Below, piece by piece: positions 1 through 13,061 of a DNA stretch of 64,000 nt. Positions within the stretch are counted from its first letter, which is position 1; the number at the start of each line of letters is the position of its first letter. Where the stretch lies: assembly GCA_002245135.1 (NCBI GenBank), contig NGBS01000875.1, forward strand, positions 186,001 to 250,000. Direction: 5' to 3'. The position numbers were made by a program, and so were the translations under genes. The notes under the pieces were generated by a model that had not been told where the DNA came from, did not search any database, and saw only the letters and a list, made by a program, of their open reading frames with translations. This stretch comes from Proteromonas lacertae (taxonomy: Eukaryota; Sar; Bigyra; Opalinata; Proteromonadidae).

Positions 1-574
1 GGGATTTACCTCCTAAACTCCATTCAAAATCTGTTAATGACTTTTGAGATGTTGCTTCTTTTGGTTCTCTTTGAGGTAATACACTTGGTTGAGGCTGTGC
101 TTTACCTCCTAAACTCCAGTCAAAATCATTTAATGACTTTTGAGGGGTATTATCCTTAGAATCTCTTTGTGGTAATGAGCCATTACGCTGAGGTTGAGCT
201 TGTGGTTGTGGCTGAGTTTTTCCTCCTAAATTCCATTCAAAATCTCCTAAACTCTTTTGTGGTTGACTACTTCTTTGTGGAGCTTCACCTACACCCGTAC
301 TTACTCTCCCTTGAGCTGCTGGTTGGGCATTAGAACCTCTCGTCCAACTATATTCAGCTGGTCCTCCTTCTCTACTTGATGATGCACTAGAATCACCTCT
401 TGAAGGGTATTGATTTGCATATCCTCCTCTGCCTACACTTCTATTATAGCCTCCTCGACTTCCTTCACCTCCAACTCCATAACGAGGAGCAGTTGGTAAT
501 ACTTCTGTTGTAGAAGCAAATAATTGGGATGTGATATCCTTTCCCTTTGATTTGCCTTTCTTCGTTGTTGACAT
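1..574 (-). CDS. RG-rich repeat protein, N-terminal part (runs off window)
   Basis: An open frame on the minus strand starts at the ATG at 574-572 and stays open to base 1, so only the first ~191 codons are present. The protein begins MSTTKKGKSKGKD and has a Gly/Arg/Tyr/Ser-rich stretch with RGG and GRGG motifs (about residues 35-85), then a Gln/Pro-rich region. The motif KSLxDFxWxLGGK occurs three times, at about 221-262, 106-146 and 8-49, each separated by Gln/Pro-rich linkers. RGG-type low complexity is common in RNA-binding and translation factors, so an RNA-related role is possible, but I do not recognise a family. A shorter frame starting at 657 is a shadow in another register. Confidence 0.7.
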   Translation of the reverse strand, partial: MSTTKKGKSKGKDITSQLFASTTEVLPTAPRYGVGGEGSRGGYNRSVGRGGYANQYPSRGDSSASSSREGGPAEYSWTRGSNAQPAAQGRVSTGVGEAPQRSSQPQKSLGDFEWNLGGKTQPQPQAQPQRNGSLPQRDSKDNTPQKSLNDFDWSLGGKAQPQPSVLPQREPKEATSQKSLTDFEWSLGGKS

Positions 575-804
575 GCTTGATTATTATTGTGAATATGAGC
601 AAAACAAAATGCAAAATTAACACAATAATGTAACGACTCTATTTTTAAGAATGACATTGTTTATAAAAATAGCAAGAATAACAAATTTTCAAGTTAAGAG
701 AAGTATAATTATGAGTTTATATTGTTTAATAACTAGATTTATTCATTTATATCTCCAAAAGATGCATTGTTACAGATGAGGTAAAGTCAAGATATAATGA
801 TATA

Positions 805-2410
805 ATGTCCAGCAAATATGTTGATAAGTATTAATTTAATATACAATCATATTTTCATTGATTATAGATATCCATATTTTACTTGTGAAGCAAACATACA
901 GAGCATCTCATCACAACATAAAAATATTTCCAAAAGTCAATTGCTTAAAGATACAATAGTAAAAGTAGCAGGAAGGATAACATCAAAAAGACAATCAGGA
1001 AAGAAACTAGTATTCTATACAATAGAAGATTCAACAGGAATAATACAAGTAGTATGTAACCGTCGTGAAGTACCGTATAAATATAATTAAATATATATAT
1101 ATATATAACAAATAGAGAAGAAAAAAGAGAAAATTTCAAAGAAACTCACAATTTAATAAGAAGAGGTGATTTTATTGGTATAAATGGATATATAGGAAAA
1201 ACTCCAACTGGCGAATTATCTGTATTTGATCCATTGCCTCAATTAATATCACCTTGTTTAAATAATCTACCAGAAAAGATAGAAGATCCAATACTAAAAT
1301 ATCAAAAGAGATACTTAGAATTTTTAACAAATAAAAAATCAAGAGATGTTTTAATCACAAGAAGTAAAATATTATCCATAATTCGTGATGAATTAATTAA
1401 TAATAGAAATTATATAGAAGTAAATACACCAATATTATGTCCAAATGCTTCTGGTGCATTTGCTAGACCATTTGTAACACATTACAGTTCAGATGATAAT
1501 AAAGAATTTACACTAAGAATAGCTCCAGAAATATATCTAAAAGAATTATTAGTTGGTGGTTTTAATAAAGTATTTGAAATAGGACAAGTGTTTAGAAATG
1601 AAAACGTTTCATTTAAACACCAACCAGAATTTACATCAATTGAAGGTTATTCAATCTGTGAAGATAGAAATTGTGTAATGAAAATGATTGAAAGTTTGCT
1701 TAAGAGATTAGTTAAAGAAATAATAAGCTCAAATGAATTACCATTAGTTGATAGAAATGGTGAAATCTATAAAACAATTGATATATCAAAGAGTTTTAAT
1801 GTTGTGTCTATTCCTGAAGTTATAAAAGAATTACATCCAAATATTATTGATATTATTGATAGTATAAATATATATTATTATTATTATTATTATTTTATTA
1901 GAAGATGATATTAAAGAATTAAAATCAATTGCCGAAAAGAATAAAATTCATTTAAATCCTCCATATACTACAATCAGAATAGTTGATGATATTGTTTCTA
2001 CTTTGATTGAACCAAAATGTATAGAACCAACATTCATAGTAGATCATCCAATAGTATTTATTCTATATATGCTTATTTATTGTTTATCTTAGATAACAAG
2101 TCCACTAGCTAAAGCGCATAGAAACAATAAGAAATTAGTTGAAAGATTTGAATTATTTATAAACAAAATGGAAATAGCAAATGCATATACAGAATTGAAT
2201 GATCCAATAGAACAGAATAATAGATTCATTAGACAATGTTTGATAAAAGGCGAAGATGTTGAAATTCCACCAACGGATGATAGTTTTGTTGAAGCACTGA
2301 CTTATGGATTACCTCCAGCTGCAGGATGGGGAATTGGAGTTGATAGATTAGTTATGATTTTGACAAAACAACATAATATAAAGAATGTAATGTTTTATCC
2401 ATTAACTTAA
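805..2410 (+). CDS. KARS: Lysyl-tRNA synthetase (class II)
   Basis: Five exons: 805-827, 868-1074, 1116-1861, 1902-2053, 2093-2410. They sum to 1446 nt (481 aa) with all phases matching. The enzyme charges tRNA-Lys with lysine. The N-terminal third is the OB-fold anticodon-binding domain, opening with KYPY as in other LysRS. The catalytic core shows class II motif 1, motif 2 (FRNENVSFKHQPEFTS), the lysine-type NAYTELNDP block and motif 3 (GWGIGVDRL). The length matches compact LysRS without the long N-terminal extension of animal cytosolic forms. Introns are 39-41 nt, GTAT...TAG. The start was chosen because only the first short exon joins in frame to the OB fold. It converges tail to tail with DHX35, the stop codons lying 54 bp apart. 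Confidence 0.93.
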
Positions 2411-2463
2411 TAATGTTTTTGTTGTTATTAGAAGAAGAATATAAACATAGAAACCAAAATTGT

Positions 2464-5026
2464 TTAGAATTTTAGAATTTTCTTTAAATGATCATCAAAC
2501 AAGTTGATATGCTCTACTTTTCTCTTCTCTTTTTTACTACTATTTTCATCATCACCATTAGAAGGAGATAATGGAGGTGTAACATCAATATCATTCTCAA
2601 TTTTTGGTCTTTGTGGTCCATACACTGTCTTACCACTATCATTACTATTACTATTATTACTTCTTTCGTTATTCTCATTCATTTTATACTTAATCTCTTT
2701 CAATATTCTCTCATCTTTACACTCATAGAAATGTGGAGCTATTTCTAATAACCACAACGGATTTATATAACTAATTTCTCTCATATACTCTTCACTCGTT
2801 AATTCAACATCATAATAAATAACCCAATTCAACACCTTACTCACTCTTAACAATATTGAATTTGGATGAATATAAACACTTCTTCCATCTTTGATTGTTC
2901 GATAACTACCATCACTTGTTAATCTTGCTGCATTCATAAATAATCCAGTACAAAGACATTTCTTTATTACATTATAATTCTCATTACAACTTTCAAATTT
3001 TATATTATTTGTTCCGACTAATTTTCTTAAATATTTCTTTAATTGATTTCTTATTTCTAATACTCTCTTCATCGATTTGTAATCAATAAACCATTCATTA
3101 CACCAATTATAAGTACCACCATTAGATATAAATTCATTATAAATTCTTAGATAAGTTATCATATCTCCATCTTCACTCTATTAATTATTATATATTAATA
3201 AATATTTATACTGATAAAGTATGAATTGCTTCTTTCCATTTTCTTCCTCCTTCTTGTGATTTCGGTTGTTCTCTTATTATATGTTGAACTGAAATCATTG
3301 AACAAATTGATAATGCTTCCTCAGTACAACCATATTTTAAGGAATTTATCAATATTGAAGCTATAATAAATAACAATAATAATGATATATATATAAATAC
3401 ATAGTTTTGGTTCAATTGGAAATTCTGCCATTTGTCGACCTAATAATGCTAATTGACAATTACTATCTAAAGCATTCAAAGCATATAATGTTTCTAATCC
3501 ACGAATCATACTTTCATTTGGTGGAGGAGATAAAAAGTCAAAATGTAATATCTAAAAAATAATATATATCTATACATCATCAATTCCTAATGCTTTTAAT
3601 TGTAAAATTGACCAACTCAATTCTGATCTTTGCATTTCAGGAACTGTTCTTTTGGGTAATTTCTTAAAATCATGTTCAGTACATAATCTAAAACATTTTC
3701 CATCACATATTCTTCCAGCTCGACCAGCTCTTTGTTTGGCTGAAGATCTTGAAATTGGTTGAACTAATAATGAATTTAATCCAGATACACTGTCATAACT
3801 ACAGTATATATATAATAATATACAAAGGTATTTTAGCAAACATAGTATCTATCACATATACTATTCCAGGAATTGTTACTGATGTTTCTGATACATTTGT
3901 TGATACGACTATCTTACGATGAGTAAATGGAGTTGGTTGAAATACAGCCATTTGATTTTTATATGGTAAATTACCATGCATTGGTAATATTAACATTTGT
4001 CTATTCTTTTTGCCTAAATCACCACTTCTTTCTTCTAATTCTTTTGTTATTATTTCTATATCTTCTTGACCAGGTACAAATATTAATATATCACCTGCTT
4101 CTTCTCTTGTGTGAATATCAAATGCAGTTTGTATTGCACATTTTATATAATCAGGAACTGGATCTACTGAATAACTATTATATAATAATAATAATAATAA
4201 TTATACAAGATTTCTACTGGATGTTGTCTTCCCTGTATTCCAATTATTGTACAAGTGTCTTTTGAACTGTGTTTACTTTCATTTGTCTCAAAATATCTTT
4301 TAAAAGCTTCAGCATCCATCTAAATATAACATAAATATAAATATACAGTTGCTGAAGAAACAATTATTCTTAAATCATTTCTTTTCCTTTGAATTTTCTT
4401 TACTAAACCAAATACAATATCTGTAAATAAAGATCGTTCATGAGCTTCATCGATTATTATTACACTGTATCTTGATAATAATGGATCCATCATAGTTTCC
4501 CTTATTAAATGGCCTTCTGTCATATATTTGATTCGAGTTCTTTCTGGATCGTATTTCATATCAAATCTTACACCATAACCTACCGTATCTCCTAAAGCTG
4601 TATGCATTTCGATTGCTACACGATTTGACACTGTCATAGTTGCTATTCTTCTTGGCTAGATATATTTTATCATATGTTTAGATACTTGAGTACAGGCAAT
4701 ACATCTACCTCCATCGGCCCATCCACATTCAAATAGGTACTGAGGTAATTGAGTTGTTTTACCACAACCTGTTTCTCCCACAAGAATCACAGTTTTATAT
4801 CTCTCAAGAGCATATCTAAACAAAATAAATCATCATTTTCATACAATATGTCATTTCGATATTTATAAATTGGTAGTTGTTTTCTCTATTACTAGAAAGC
4901 AAACAAATATACTTGTTGAGTTAAAGTAAGATTAAGGTTCGAGTTAAAATTAATTACATTTGCTTCATGTTCCAAATCTCTATCAATTAAAGAGGGTAAA
5001 GTGCTTCCTGGCTTCCAAAATGCCAT
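2464..5026 (-). CDS. DHX35: DEAH-box RNA helicase DHX35
   Basis: Ten exons on the minus strand: 5026-4913, 4885-4845, 4815-4686, 4655-4347, 4319-4207, 4174-3824, 3798-3576, 3551-3401, 3360-3212, 3177-2464. Together they encode 764 aa in frame throughout. Introns are 24-40 nt. The start MAFWKPGS matches the KFWRPG opening of animal DHX35. Motif I is GETGCGKT, motif II DEAH, motif III SAT, motif [10 protein letters not shown], followed by the winged-helix/ratchet region and OB-fold tail. DHX35 is a spliceosome-associated helicase of the nucleus. The last ~70 residues are a Ser/Asn/Lys-rich tail without counterpart in animals. This gene is intact, with no frame offset. Confidence 0.93.
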
Positions 5027-5094
5027 TATTTATATTTTCAGAAAATATATTCGTTTTAATATTCAAAATAGAATTAAACAAAAACAAAAATAAA

Positions 5095-8000
5095 TTAAAT
5101 TACTATACAACAAGACTGTTTTTCACTTACAATAATAATCTCTTCTCCTTCTGATATTCGATATAGTTTTAATTTTCCTATTGATGAAAATGTATCTAAG
5201 AATGATTCTAATTTTGATTTATCTATACTTTCTTTTATTGTGATCGATAATTCTTCTAAACTATCAAACACTTCTTTGTTTTCTTTCATTAATCTCAATT
5301 CACTTTCATTTAATACATTTCCTGATAAGCATATCTTTTTTAATGGTTTGAAATCTTTTAATCTTTCTATCAACATTTTCAACCCTTTTTCACTCATTCC
5401 AATATCTATTCAAATAAAATAAGCATATTATATTCATATAAATACTTGAAAGCTTTAATGATAAAGGATAATCACAATTATCATGTTCAACAAACTGATA
5501 TAAATTTTTACATATTATTTCTACTCCTTTATCTCCAATTGGATTATTAAAAACAGAGATATATTCTTTATCAGTTAAATACCCTATTAATTTCTTTAAT
5601 CCTATTGATGTGATTCTATTATTGGATAAATCTATCCATTGATAATTAATATGTTTAATTAATGAAATATGAGAATCAATAATATTTAAATCTATTTCAT
5701 TAGAACTATAGATTATGTACTTGAAAAATCGTATAAAGCATTACCATAATTTCTTTTCTTTTTACTACAATAATCCAAATAATATCTCAATTCTTGGTTT
5801 GTCCATAATGAACATTTCATTTCTATAAATGGATATTCTGCTGTTTCCAGTGATCTTGTACATATTGATTTTAATCCATTCATTCTGATATTATTTCCAT
5901 TTAGATTAATAACTTTACATCTTTTAATTTCAGTTGAATATAGTCTATGCGCTAATAATATCACGCTTTCATCATTTATTGAGATATTACTTATATTCAT
6001 TTCACCATTACAATTGATTAACAAATTCAAATTGTTTAGTAATAGTTTAAATCCATTATTACCAATCGGGTTATCTATTAAAATGATTATATGTATATAT
6101 ATACTATAGATTAATAAACCTAGTATGCATTTATATTTTTTAACATATTTTATCAAATATTCTATTCCTGATGAATCAATTCTATTATCACTTATATCAA
6201 GTGTTATCTTATCATGAATTTTCTTTAAACCATATAATAAATGAATTAGTCCAACTGTTGATAATCCCATTTCTATATAATATTAAACATAAAGTATTAT
6301 ACTTGAACAATTTATTTTCCAATAATATAATAAATGCATATGTGGAGATAAGATTCTCATTCCTTCGTCTCCTATTTCATTTCCATTCATTTGAAGCTGT
6401 TGTAGACTTTTCAGTAATGATAAACTATTAATTAAAATTCCTATACTCTTATATGTTAGTTTATTATCTAGATAATAGCAAATATCAAATAATACTTCTT
6501 AAATCTAATCTTCTAATTCTTTTGAACTCATTTGATCTTAAAGAAATGAATGACTTGAAAAATTCATCATCTATTTCACAATCATTCAGATCCAATCTGC
6601 AACCATCTTTAATGTAATTGATCAATTTTGGAATGTCTTTATCAGTCAATAATTCTTTATATCCATTGAAATTAAATTGAATTTCTGAAATAGGATATTT
6701 AGAGAACAATGCTTTAAATCCTGTTTGAGTGAATATTATTATATGTAATATTTATTATCTTAAGATTTGGATATTTATATAATTCTTTAGATAATAATAT
6801 AATTGATTTATCATTCAAATTCATGCTTTCAAGATTTAAGCCATCGTATTTATTTATCAATAAATTAAAATATGGAAGCAATAATATAAAACCTTTTGGA
6901 CCAATAGGATTATCTAATTCATATTATAAGTGAATATAACATAGATATACTTTCCAAATTAACATATTCCAATTTCATCAATGGAATTGATTTAACAAAT
7001 GATTTAATGAAATAATAAGTAAGATTACAATGGTATAAATCTAATTGTTGAAGATTACATAATTTTGAAAATGTTTTTCCAAATAACGATTGATATTTGA
7101 AAGACATATTAATATCTAGTTGAATAAAAATTAATATTACAATACTAAAAGATAGTTCTATTGGATTGATTATTTTTAATATTTTGAAGAAATAGCTGAT
7201 TCCTACTTCGCAACTACAAAAAATATCTTTATTAATGACGATTATGTTTTTATAATAATCTGTAGAAGTTTTATGCGTACCAAATATCATCTTATCTAAA
7301 TAACATTCTTTTCTTTCTTTACATTGATGATGAATTTGGTATTTTATTCTATTTTTTATTGATTTGTCTTCTTTGTATAATTTCATCATCAATAATATTG
7401 ACAATACTCTTTTTCTTGGATTATTGTTGTATAATTCAATAAAACTATCTATTATCTCTTCCCTTTTTCTGTTTTCAATATAACATTCTAATGGAACTAT
7501 TATTTGAAATATAACAGCTGAATAATCATTTAGGAACATTATTTCTTTTCTTTCATTACATATCATTACATTATCTTCTTCATCTCTCAGCATCTCACTC
7601 ATTTTTATCATTTCTTTTTTCAACTCTTTTATGGTTATTCTATCTTCACTTCTCACTTTCAACATTCTGAATATCATCTCTTTCATTGCATCATCACATT
7701 CTACATCAACACTATATTTGCATCTCAAGATATTCTCTTTCGTTTTATTACTATTATTATCTTCATTAAATGGTAATTTCTTATTTATCATTTCATATAA
7801 TATACATCCAATTGACCAAATTACACTTTTCTCATCACATTCATATCCATTCAACTCTTCACGGCTTTTGAAGTTTATATCATATACTCTCATTTCTTCT
7901 TCTTTTCTTAATGTATTTAAGAATAAATCACATATCTTTATTCTACCAAGTTTTTCATATATTATGTTACTACTCTTCAAATTATCAACCACTACATTAT

Positions 8001-8426
8001 ATTCACTTAATATCATCAATATATCACATATACTGCATATTATACTACAAATATCATCACTTGACAAAGATCTACTTCTAATAATATATTTCAAATCTGT
8101 ATGATAGTAATCTCGTGATATTATTATACATTTATTAGTATTATTTATTTGATATACTTTTGATGTTAATAGGAAGGATTTACAACAATCTAATAGCAAC
8201 GAGTTAATTTCCATTGATTTTAATATCATATTTTCTTTTATCCCAGCAATATTTAATACTTTAACCATTCTAATATCACCCTTTTGTTCTATTACCAATT
8301 CTACTTCACTGCTCTTCCTATCAGTTACTATTTTAATCTACAAAATTATAAAATGTATAATACTTGAGAACCGTAAGGTAATGCTGAGGATATCACTTCT
8401 TCAACAAAATATTTTAAGCAAAACAT
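5095..8426 (-). CDS. Pseudokinase-leucine-rich-repeat protein, paralogue A
   Basis: The start at 8426 (MFCLKYF) is a 63-nt exon 8426-8364, then exons split by introns at 8338-8363, 7116-7145, 6914-6950, 6468-6495, 6273-6302, 6075-6104, 5692-5720 and 5406-5445. The first ~230 residues are a protein-kinase fold. The catalytic HRD aspartate is replaced (DNLKSSN) and DFG is DLF, so it should be inactive; the WSIGCILYEM helix of the C-lobe is kept. The rest is RNase-inhibitor-like LRRs (repeats such as LDISDNRIDSSGIEYL). There is one +1 frame offset at about 6721-6735, judged against genes B and C. Function is unknown; a scaffold or receptor-like role is inference. Paralogues: 14127-17500 and 34176-37136. 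Confidence 0.8.
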
Positions 8427-8758
8427 TTTCAAACACGTTTGACAAGATTAATCTCATATACAGTTTTACGGTATAGAAAATATAAATAAATAATTAAAAT
8501 TATTGAAATAGCATATATTTATTAAAGGATAGATGTTATGGCTATTTGATTAATACCTTGATCATTTTAAGTGCTGCACAATTAATCTATATCCAATATC
8601 TCCCTCAATTAGATTATTAGTTTTGTTATTTATCTGTATCATGTTAGGTATGTTTTATTCAATTTTAAAAATTTATACCGTTTCATAGTTTGGCTTGATA
8701 ATAAGCCGTTTCTTTCGTTTTTGTTTTTTTAATTTTTGATATTTTATATAGTAGAAGA
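8427..8758. other. Intergenic, divergent promoter region
   Basis: 332 bp between two divergent starts. It is AT-rich and contains CG-bearing hexamers of the AAACG type on both strands (for example CCGTTTC near 8667 and GCCGTTTC near 8706), as seen upstream of many genes here. A short minus-strand stretch near 8563-8622 weakly resembles an LRR repeat. No RNA gene or ORF is supportable. Confidence 0.5.
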
Positions 8759-10864
8759 ATGGATACAGAGTATTTAAAAGATACAGTAGGTAAATCATTG
8801 AGTGAAGGTCTTGCTCATCTAGCAAAATGCAGAGCACACGATGCAGTTGAGTATCTTGGGTATTACTTAGTCAATTTTGTAGAGAAAGCTAATAATGAGA
8901 TAAAAGTATTGTTTCTATAATATAATTAACTGAAATAGGTTGGTGATTTCAAAGATGAGTATAATCATAAAAAATCCGAAGCTGATTATGAACAACAGCA
9001 ACTAGATATGGTACAAAATGTAATAGATGAAAAGCAAATAGAAAATGTCAAAATCCTTGAAGGAGTAAGAGAGGAGTTACGAACAGCAGAAGAAATAACA
9101 CCTGAATTAATGAAAAAGGTAATAGAAACAATGCAAGTTTATACAAATGCTGCAAATATATATATCGGTCATGTAATCCCAGCAGCACCAGGTCAAGAAG
9201 AAAATGAAGAAGGAGAAGGTGGTGATGGAGGAGAAGAACCAGCAGAAGAAGAGGAGGAAGAAGAAGCAAAAGAAGAAAAAGAACCAAATGAAGAAGGTGG
9301 AGAAGAAGAAGATGATCCAACAAAACATTTTCCACCAAGTGAAGAAACAGATCCAGTAAACGAAGATCCTGATCCAATACCAGTAAACGACAGTAAAGCT
9401 AAAATTGAATATTTATATGTAACTCCCAATAATGATTTTATGGTTGATAATTTATTATTTGAAGGTGAAGGAGTAACTTGGGAAGTATGGAAAAAGAAGA
9501 AAGGTGAAGGAGAAGAAGAAGAAGAAGAAGAGCCAGAGGATGAAGAAGATGAAGAAGGAAAAGAAAAGAAACCAAAGAAAGAAGAACCTCCACCAGAACT
9601 ATACATTCCTGAAGTATTATTGAATGATAAGATTAGATATTTTGATATTCCAAATTAGGTAGTTATTTAGCAATACCATTTACATGGAATAGTTCAATTC
9701 ATCCTCATGCATTTGATGATTTATTTAAGCCAAAGAAAGCTGAAGGAGAAGAAGAAGAAGAAGGTCAGGAAGAAGAAAAAGAAGAAGAGGAGGAAGAAGA
9801 AGATGAAGATGGAGAAAAGAAACCAAAGAAGCCAAAGAAGGATGAACCACCTCCACCACCTCAAGCCAAGCCATTACCAGTTCAAATGTTGATTTGTTTA
9901 GATACAATGGGATATGATAAACAATTTACAGATGATGCAAGAGAGGAAGTTCATACTTGGTCACCTTTATTAGCTGATATATATGAAAGAATAGAAAGAA
10001 AACAGTTTTTGGAGGAAGTTGATAAATTCAAAGCATTACAAGAACAAAATTTAGTATATATATATATATATATATATTATTTATTTTATAAATAGAAAGA
10101 TAAAGAAGAAGTAGCAGGTATAAATAAAGTCTCAGAAAAAGCAATTAAAGCTGGAATGAAAGATTTACGTCATCAAAAGAAGATTCCAGCTGAAGAAAAG
10201 GCAGAAATGGAAATGAGAATGAGATATGAAATAGCATTAGGTAATTTGATGGATAATTTCAAAGACAGAATCAATCTTTATGGTGATTTAAGAATACAAC
10301 CAGATAAGACAATTACAACTATTTTAGTGAATTGTTTATATTTATTAGGTTATTATAATGGTGATTTAATGGAAGATCGAAGACCACATGTATTAGATTG
10401 GCAAAAGGTGAGAAAACTATTGAATGATGAGTTAATAAATAAAATACAAGTATATATAAATTATAATTATTTATTATATTATATAGAGTTACGATTGTGT
10501 AGTAAAACATGAAGTAGCTCCATACTCTACAGTAAAAGCAATAAAGAAAAATATAAGAAAAATAAGTGAAGAAAAACTATCAGAAGAAGCTCCATTTATG
10601 TTTTATCTGTTACAATGGATGAAGTCGTGTATTGAATTCCGTATAGCTGCAACAAATAAACGTAAGAAAGAAGAATTAGATGTAAGACTCGAACAATATG
10701 AGAAAGAAAAAGAAGAAGAGAGAATAAGAAAAGAACAAGAAGAAGAAGAAAGACAGAAAAGAGAAGAAGAGGAAGAAGAGAGACGACTGCGTGAAGAAGA
10801 AGAAGAGGAAGAAAGAAAGAGACAAGAGGAAGAAAAAGAGGGAGACGATGATGAAGAAGATTAA
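8759..10864 (+). CDS. Dpy-30/GAF-domain axonemal protein resembling radial-spoke RSP2
   Basis: Exons 8759-8905, 8939-10053, 10096-10449, 10487-10864. The N-terminus is a Dpy-30 dimerisation motif (about residues 5-45, with LSEGLAHLAKCRAHDAVEYL), followed by a GAF-like region broken by long Glu-rich inserts (about residues 140-180 and 225-300 of the joined protein), and a Glu/Arg coiled-coil tail. This order (Dpy-30, GAF, charged tail) is that of Chlamydomonas radial-spoke protein RSP2, which docks in the spoke stalk of motile cilia. The frame needs one missing base near 9653 (homopolymer AA): the conserved text FDIP.LGSYLAIPF spans it. The acidic repeats generate long meaningless antisense frames. 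Family assignment is fairly secure; identity as RSP2 itself is inference. Confidence 0.75.
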
Positions 10865-10996
10865 TCTAATAATAAATATAATAATAAAATTTTATCTATT
10901 ATTTCTTTTAAAATGAAATATTTTTATTTATGTATATGAATTATGAAATATGAATAATAAAAACAATTAAGGAAGAAAATTGTAATTATTATTTAA

Positions 10997-12148
10997 TTAC
11001 ATAACAATTTGGCCAGGTTGTATAAGAGATTCTTTTATAGTTTTGTGTGGTAATATTATTGCTCCATTTAGATGAATTTCATCTTTAATATTTACATCTT
11101 CACCTAAGACAGTAATTCCTTCAATTCTACACCATTTTCCAACACAACTATCCCAACCAATTATACTATTTTTAACCCAACTATAACTACCAACTGTACA
11201 ACCATCCATTAGAGTAGAATATGATAAACGAGCACCATCTTCTACTACACAATTTGCACCAATTACTACATCTGGTCCAATCAAAGCAGTTTTACTTATC
11301 TTCGCTGTTGGATCTATTACACAATTTCCAATAATATTTTCATCTCCATTATTACTATTATATAATATCTCTTTACGTTTCTCAGAACACATCTTTAAGT
11401 ATAATGATACCCCTTTCAAATAGTCTTTTGGCTGGCCAATATCCATCCATAATCCAGGTAATAACATACAATGTAATTGTTGTTCTTCTGCCATTTTGGG
11501 AAATATTTCTTGCTCAATTGATGTTGGTCTTAATTCAATTCTATCTAAAATTTCTTTATTAAATATATATAATCCTGCATTGATATTATTACCTACATAA
11601 ACTTGTGGCTTTTCTACAAATCTTAATATCATTCCTTCTTCATTTGATACAATCACTCCGTATTTAGAAGGTTCTTCTACTTGAGTTACCATAATTGTTC
11701 CTTCTTTGCCGTGGCTTTTGTGATATTCTAATAATTCTTTCAATGGATATTCGCAGATTACATCGCTGTTAAAAACAAAAAATGGCTCTCCATCGTTTAA
11801 TAGATTTTTGGCTAATGCTAATGGACCTGCTGTTCCTAAAGGTTCTGTTTCGTGTGAACAGGTGATTTTAATTCCATACTATTTGTAATATGAAATGATA
11901 TATAATACTTTCTTTTCCATTTCAACTAAAGCATCCATCATTTGTCTTGGTTGATAACTGACAGCTAAAATTACTTCTTTAACACCTACTTTGACCAATG
12001 CTTCGATTTGATGAACTACGAATTGGTCTAAATACTATAATTAATATATAACTTACAAATTGCAAAATTCAACTAGTGGTTTTGGTCTAGTGAGTGTTAA
12101 TGGACGTAGTCTTGTACCAAATCCTCCAACTAATATCAAACCTTTCAT
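10997..12148 (-). CDS. GMPPB: Mannose-1-phosphate guanylyltransferase beta
   Basis: Exons 12148-12057, about 12027-11909, and 11878-10997. It makes GDP-mannose from GTP and mannose-1-phosphate in the cytosol, the donor for N-glycan, GPI and O-mannose synthesis. It starts [18 protein letters not shown], carrying the nucleotidyltransferase signature GGxGxRLxPLT. FVEKP and the WMDIGQP motif follow, then a C-terminal left-handed beta-helix of hexapeptide repeats ending in IVM. The first junction (intron 12028-12056) leaves a +1 offset at TTACCAA; removing one base aligns [12 protein letters not shown] exactly with the family's NKPMILHQVEAL. The start lies 57 bp from the divergent TTC1 start. It pairs functionally with PIGB at 18.6 kb. 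Confidence 0.92.
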
Positions 12149-12204
12149 GGATATTGAAAAAAATGAAGAAAGAATTATTTAAATTCAAGCCTGTTTGATC
12201 ATTA

Positions 12205-12969
12205 ATGGAAGAAATTCCTGGTATTATAACGATTTGTTTATCATATAGAACAATGTTTTCCTCATTTTGCCTCCTTGTCTAAAGAAATACCATTAGAACA
12301 ATACGATTCAGTATGATTTTTACTTTACATTGTAGAGTATATATCATCCAGCAGCATGTTATTCACCACAAACTGATATAATTGTAGCTGAGAATTATAA
12401 AGTACAAGGAAATGAGTATTTTGAAAGAAATTATGATTTTATAGGTATTATAAAGCTAAAGAATATAAAGAAGCACTTGAATATTATACAAAAGCAATAA
12501 TATATTGTCCATATGATGAAAAATATAATAAAAATAGAGTATGAACAATAATTAAGTAATTTATATAGTCAATATATTATTCAAACAGAGCAGCTGTTCA
12601 TTTAGAATTACAGCATTTTGAAACAACAAAATCAGACTGTGATGAGTCTCTAAAGCACAATCCAGACAATTATAAAGCCTATTATAGAAGAGCAATAGCC
12701 GAAGAAGAACTTGATAAATTAGATGAAAGTTTAGCCTGATTATAAGAAAGTCTTAGAATATGACAAGTATAATCGTGATGTAGAAGTAAAAGTGAATAAA
12801 TTGAATAAACAAATTGAAGAAAGAAATGAAAAAATGAAAGATGAAATGTTAGGGCAAACTGAAAGATATTGGTAATACAATTTTAGGTAAATTTGGAATG
12901 AGTTTAGATAATTTTAAACTAAATAAAGATCCTAATAGTGGTGGATATAATATATCATTTCAGAAATAA
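12205..12969 (+). CDS. TTC1: TPR protein TTC1 (two frame offsets)
   Basis: Five exons: 12205-12220, 12249-12310, 12336-12415, 12445-12538, 12569-12969. Introns of 25-30 nt are all GT-AG. The joined protein has three TPR units, then a charged helix and the diagnostic TTC1 tail: QIEERNEKMKDEMLGKLKD, and KFGMSLDNF. TTC1 is a small cytosolic Hsp90/G-protein adaptor. No long uninterrupted frame exists here, for two reasons: the exons are tiny, and there are two +1 offsets, at 12735-12736 (GCC where GC is needed) and 12852-12854 (GGG where GG is needed). Both sit in strictly conserved text, which argues for sequence errors rather than decay. Confidence 0.85.
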
Positions 12970-13061
12970 AAATGAAATGCATTTTTTGATTAATGAGTTT
13001 TTCTTTTTTATGCTTTTTTTTCTTTTTTTGAAATTACATAATATCTTATCAATAATACAAC

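Noticed and set aside
8563-8622. Possible LRR relic upstream of gene A (minus strand, NNLIEGDIGYRLIVQHL)
   Set aside because: Only about 17 residues with an internal insertion relative to NNLIGDDGIEIACKYL; too short to distinguish from chance.
9048-9606. Long antisense frames rich in Leu or Ser/Phe over the acidic repeats of the RSP2-like gene
   Set aside because: They are the reverse reading of GAA/GAG repeats (poly-Leu, poly-Ser, poly-Phe) with no start context or domain.
12730-12860. Stop-coupled +1 frameshifting of the Euplotes type
   Set aside because: At 12735 and in the MAP kinase the offset could be placed at a stop codon, but in TTC1 (12852), NIT2, PIGB and GMPPB conserved protein text resumes well before the next in-frame stop, so the shift is not at stops.
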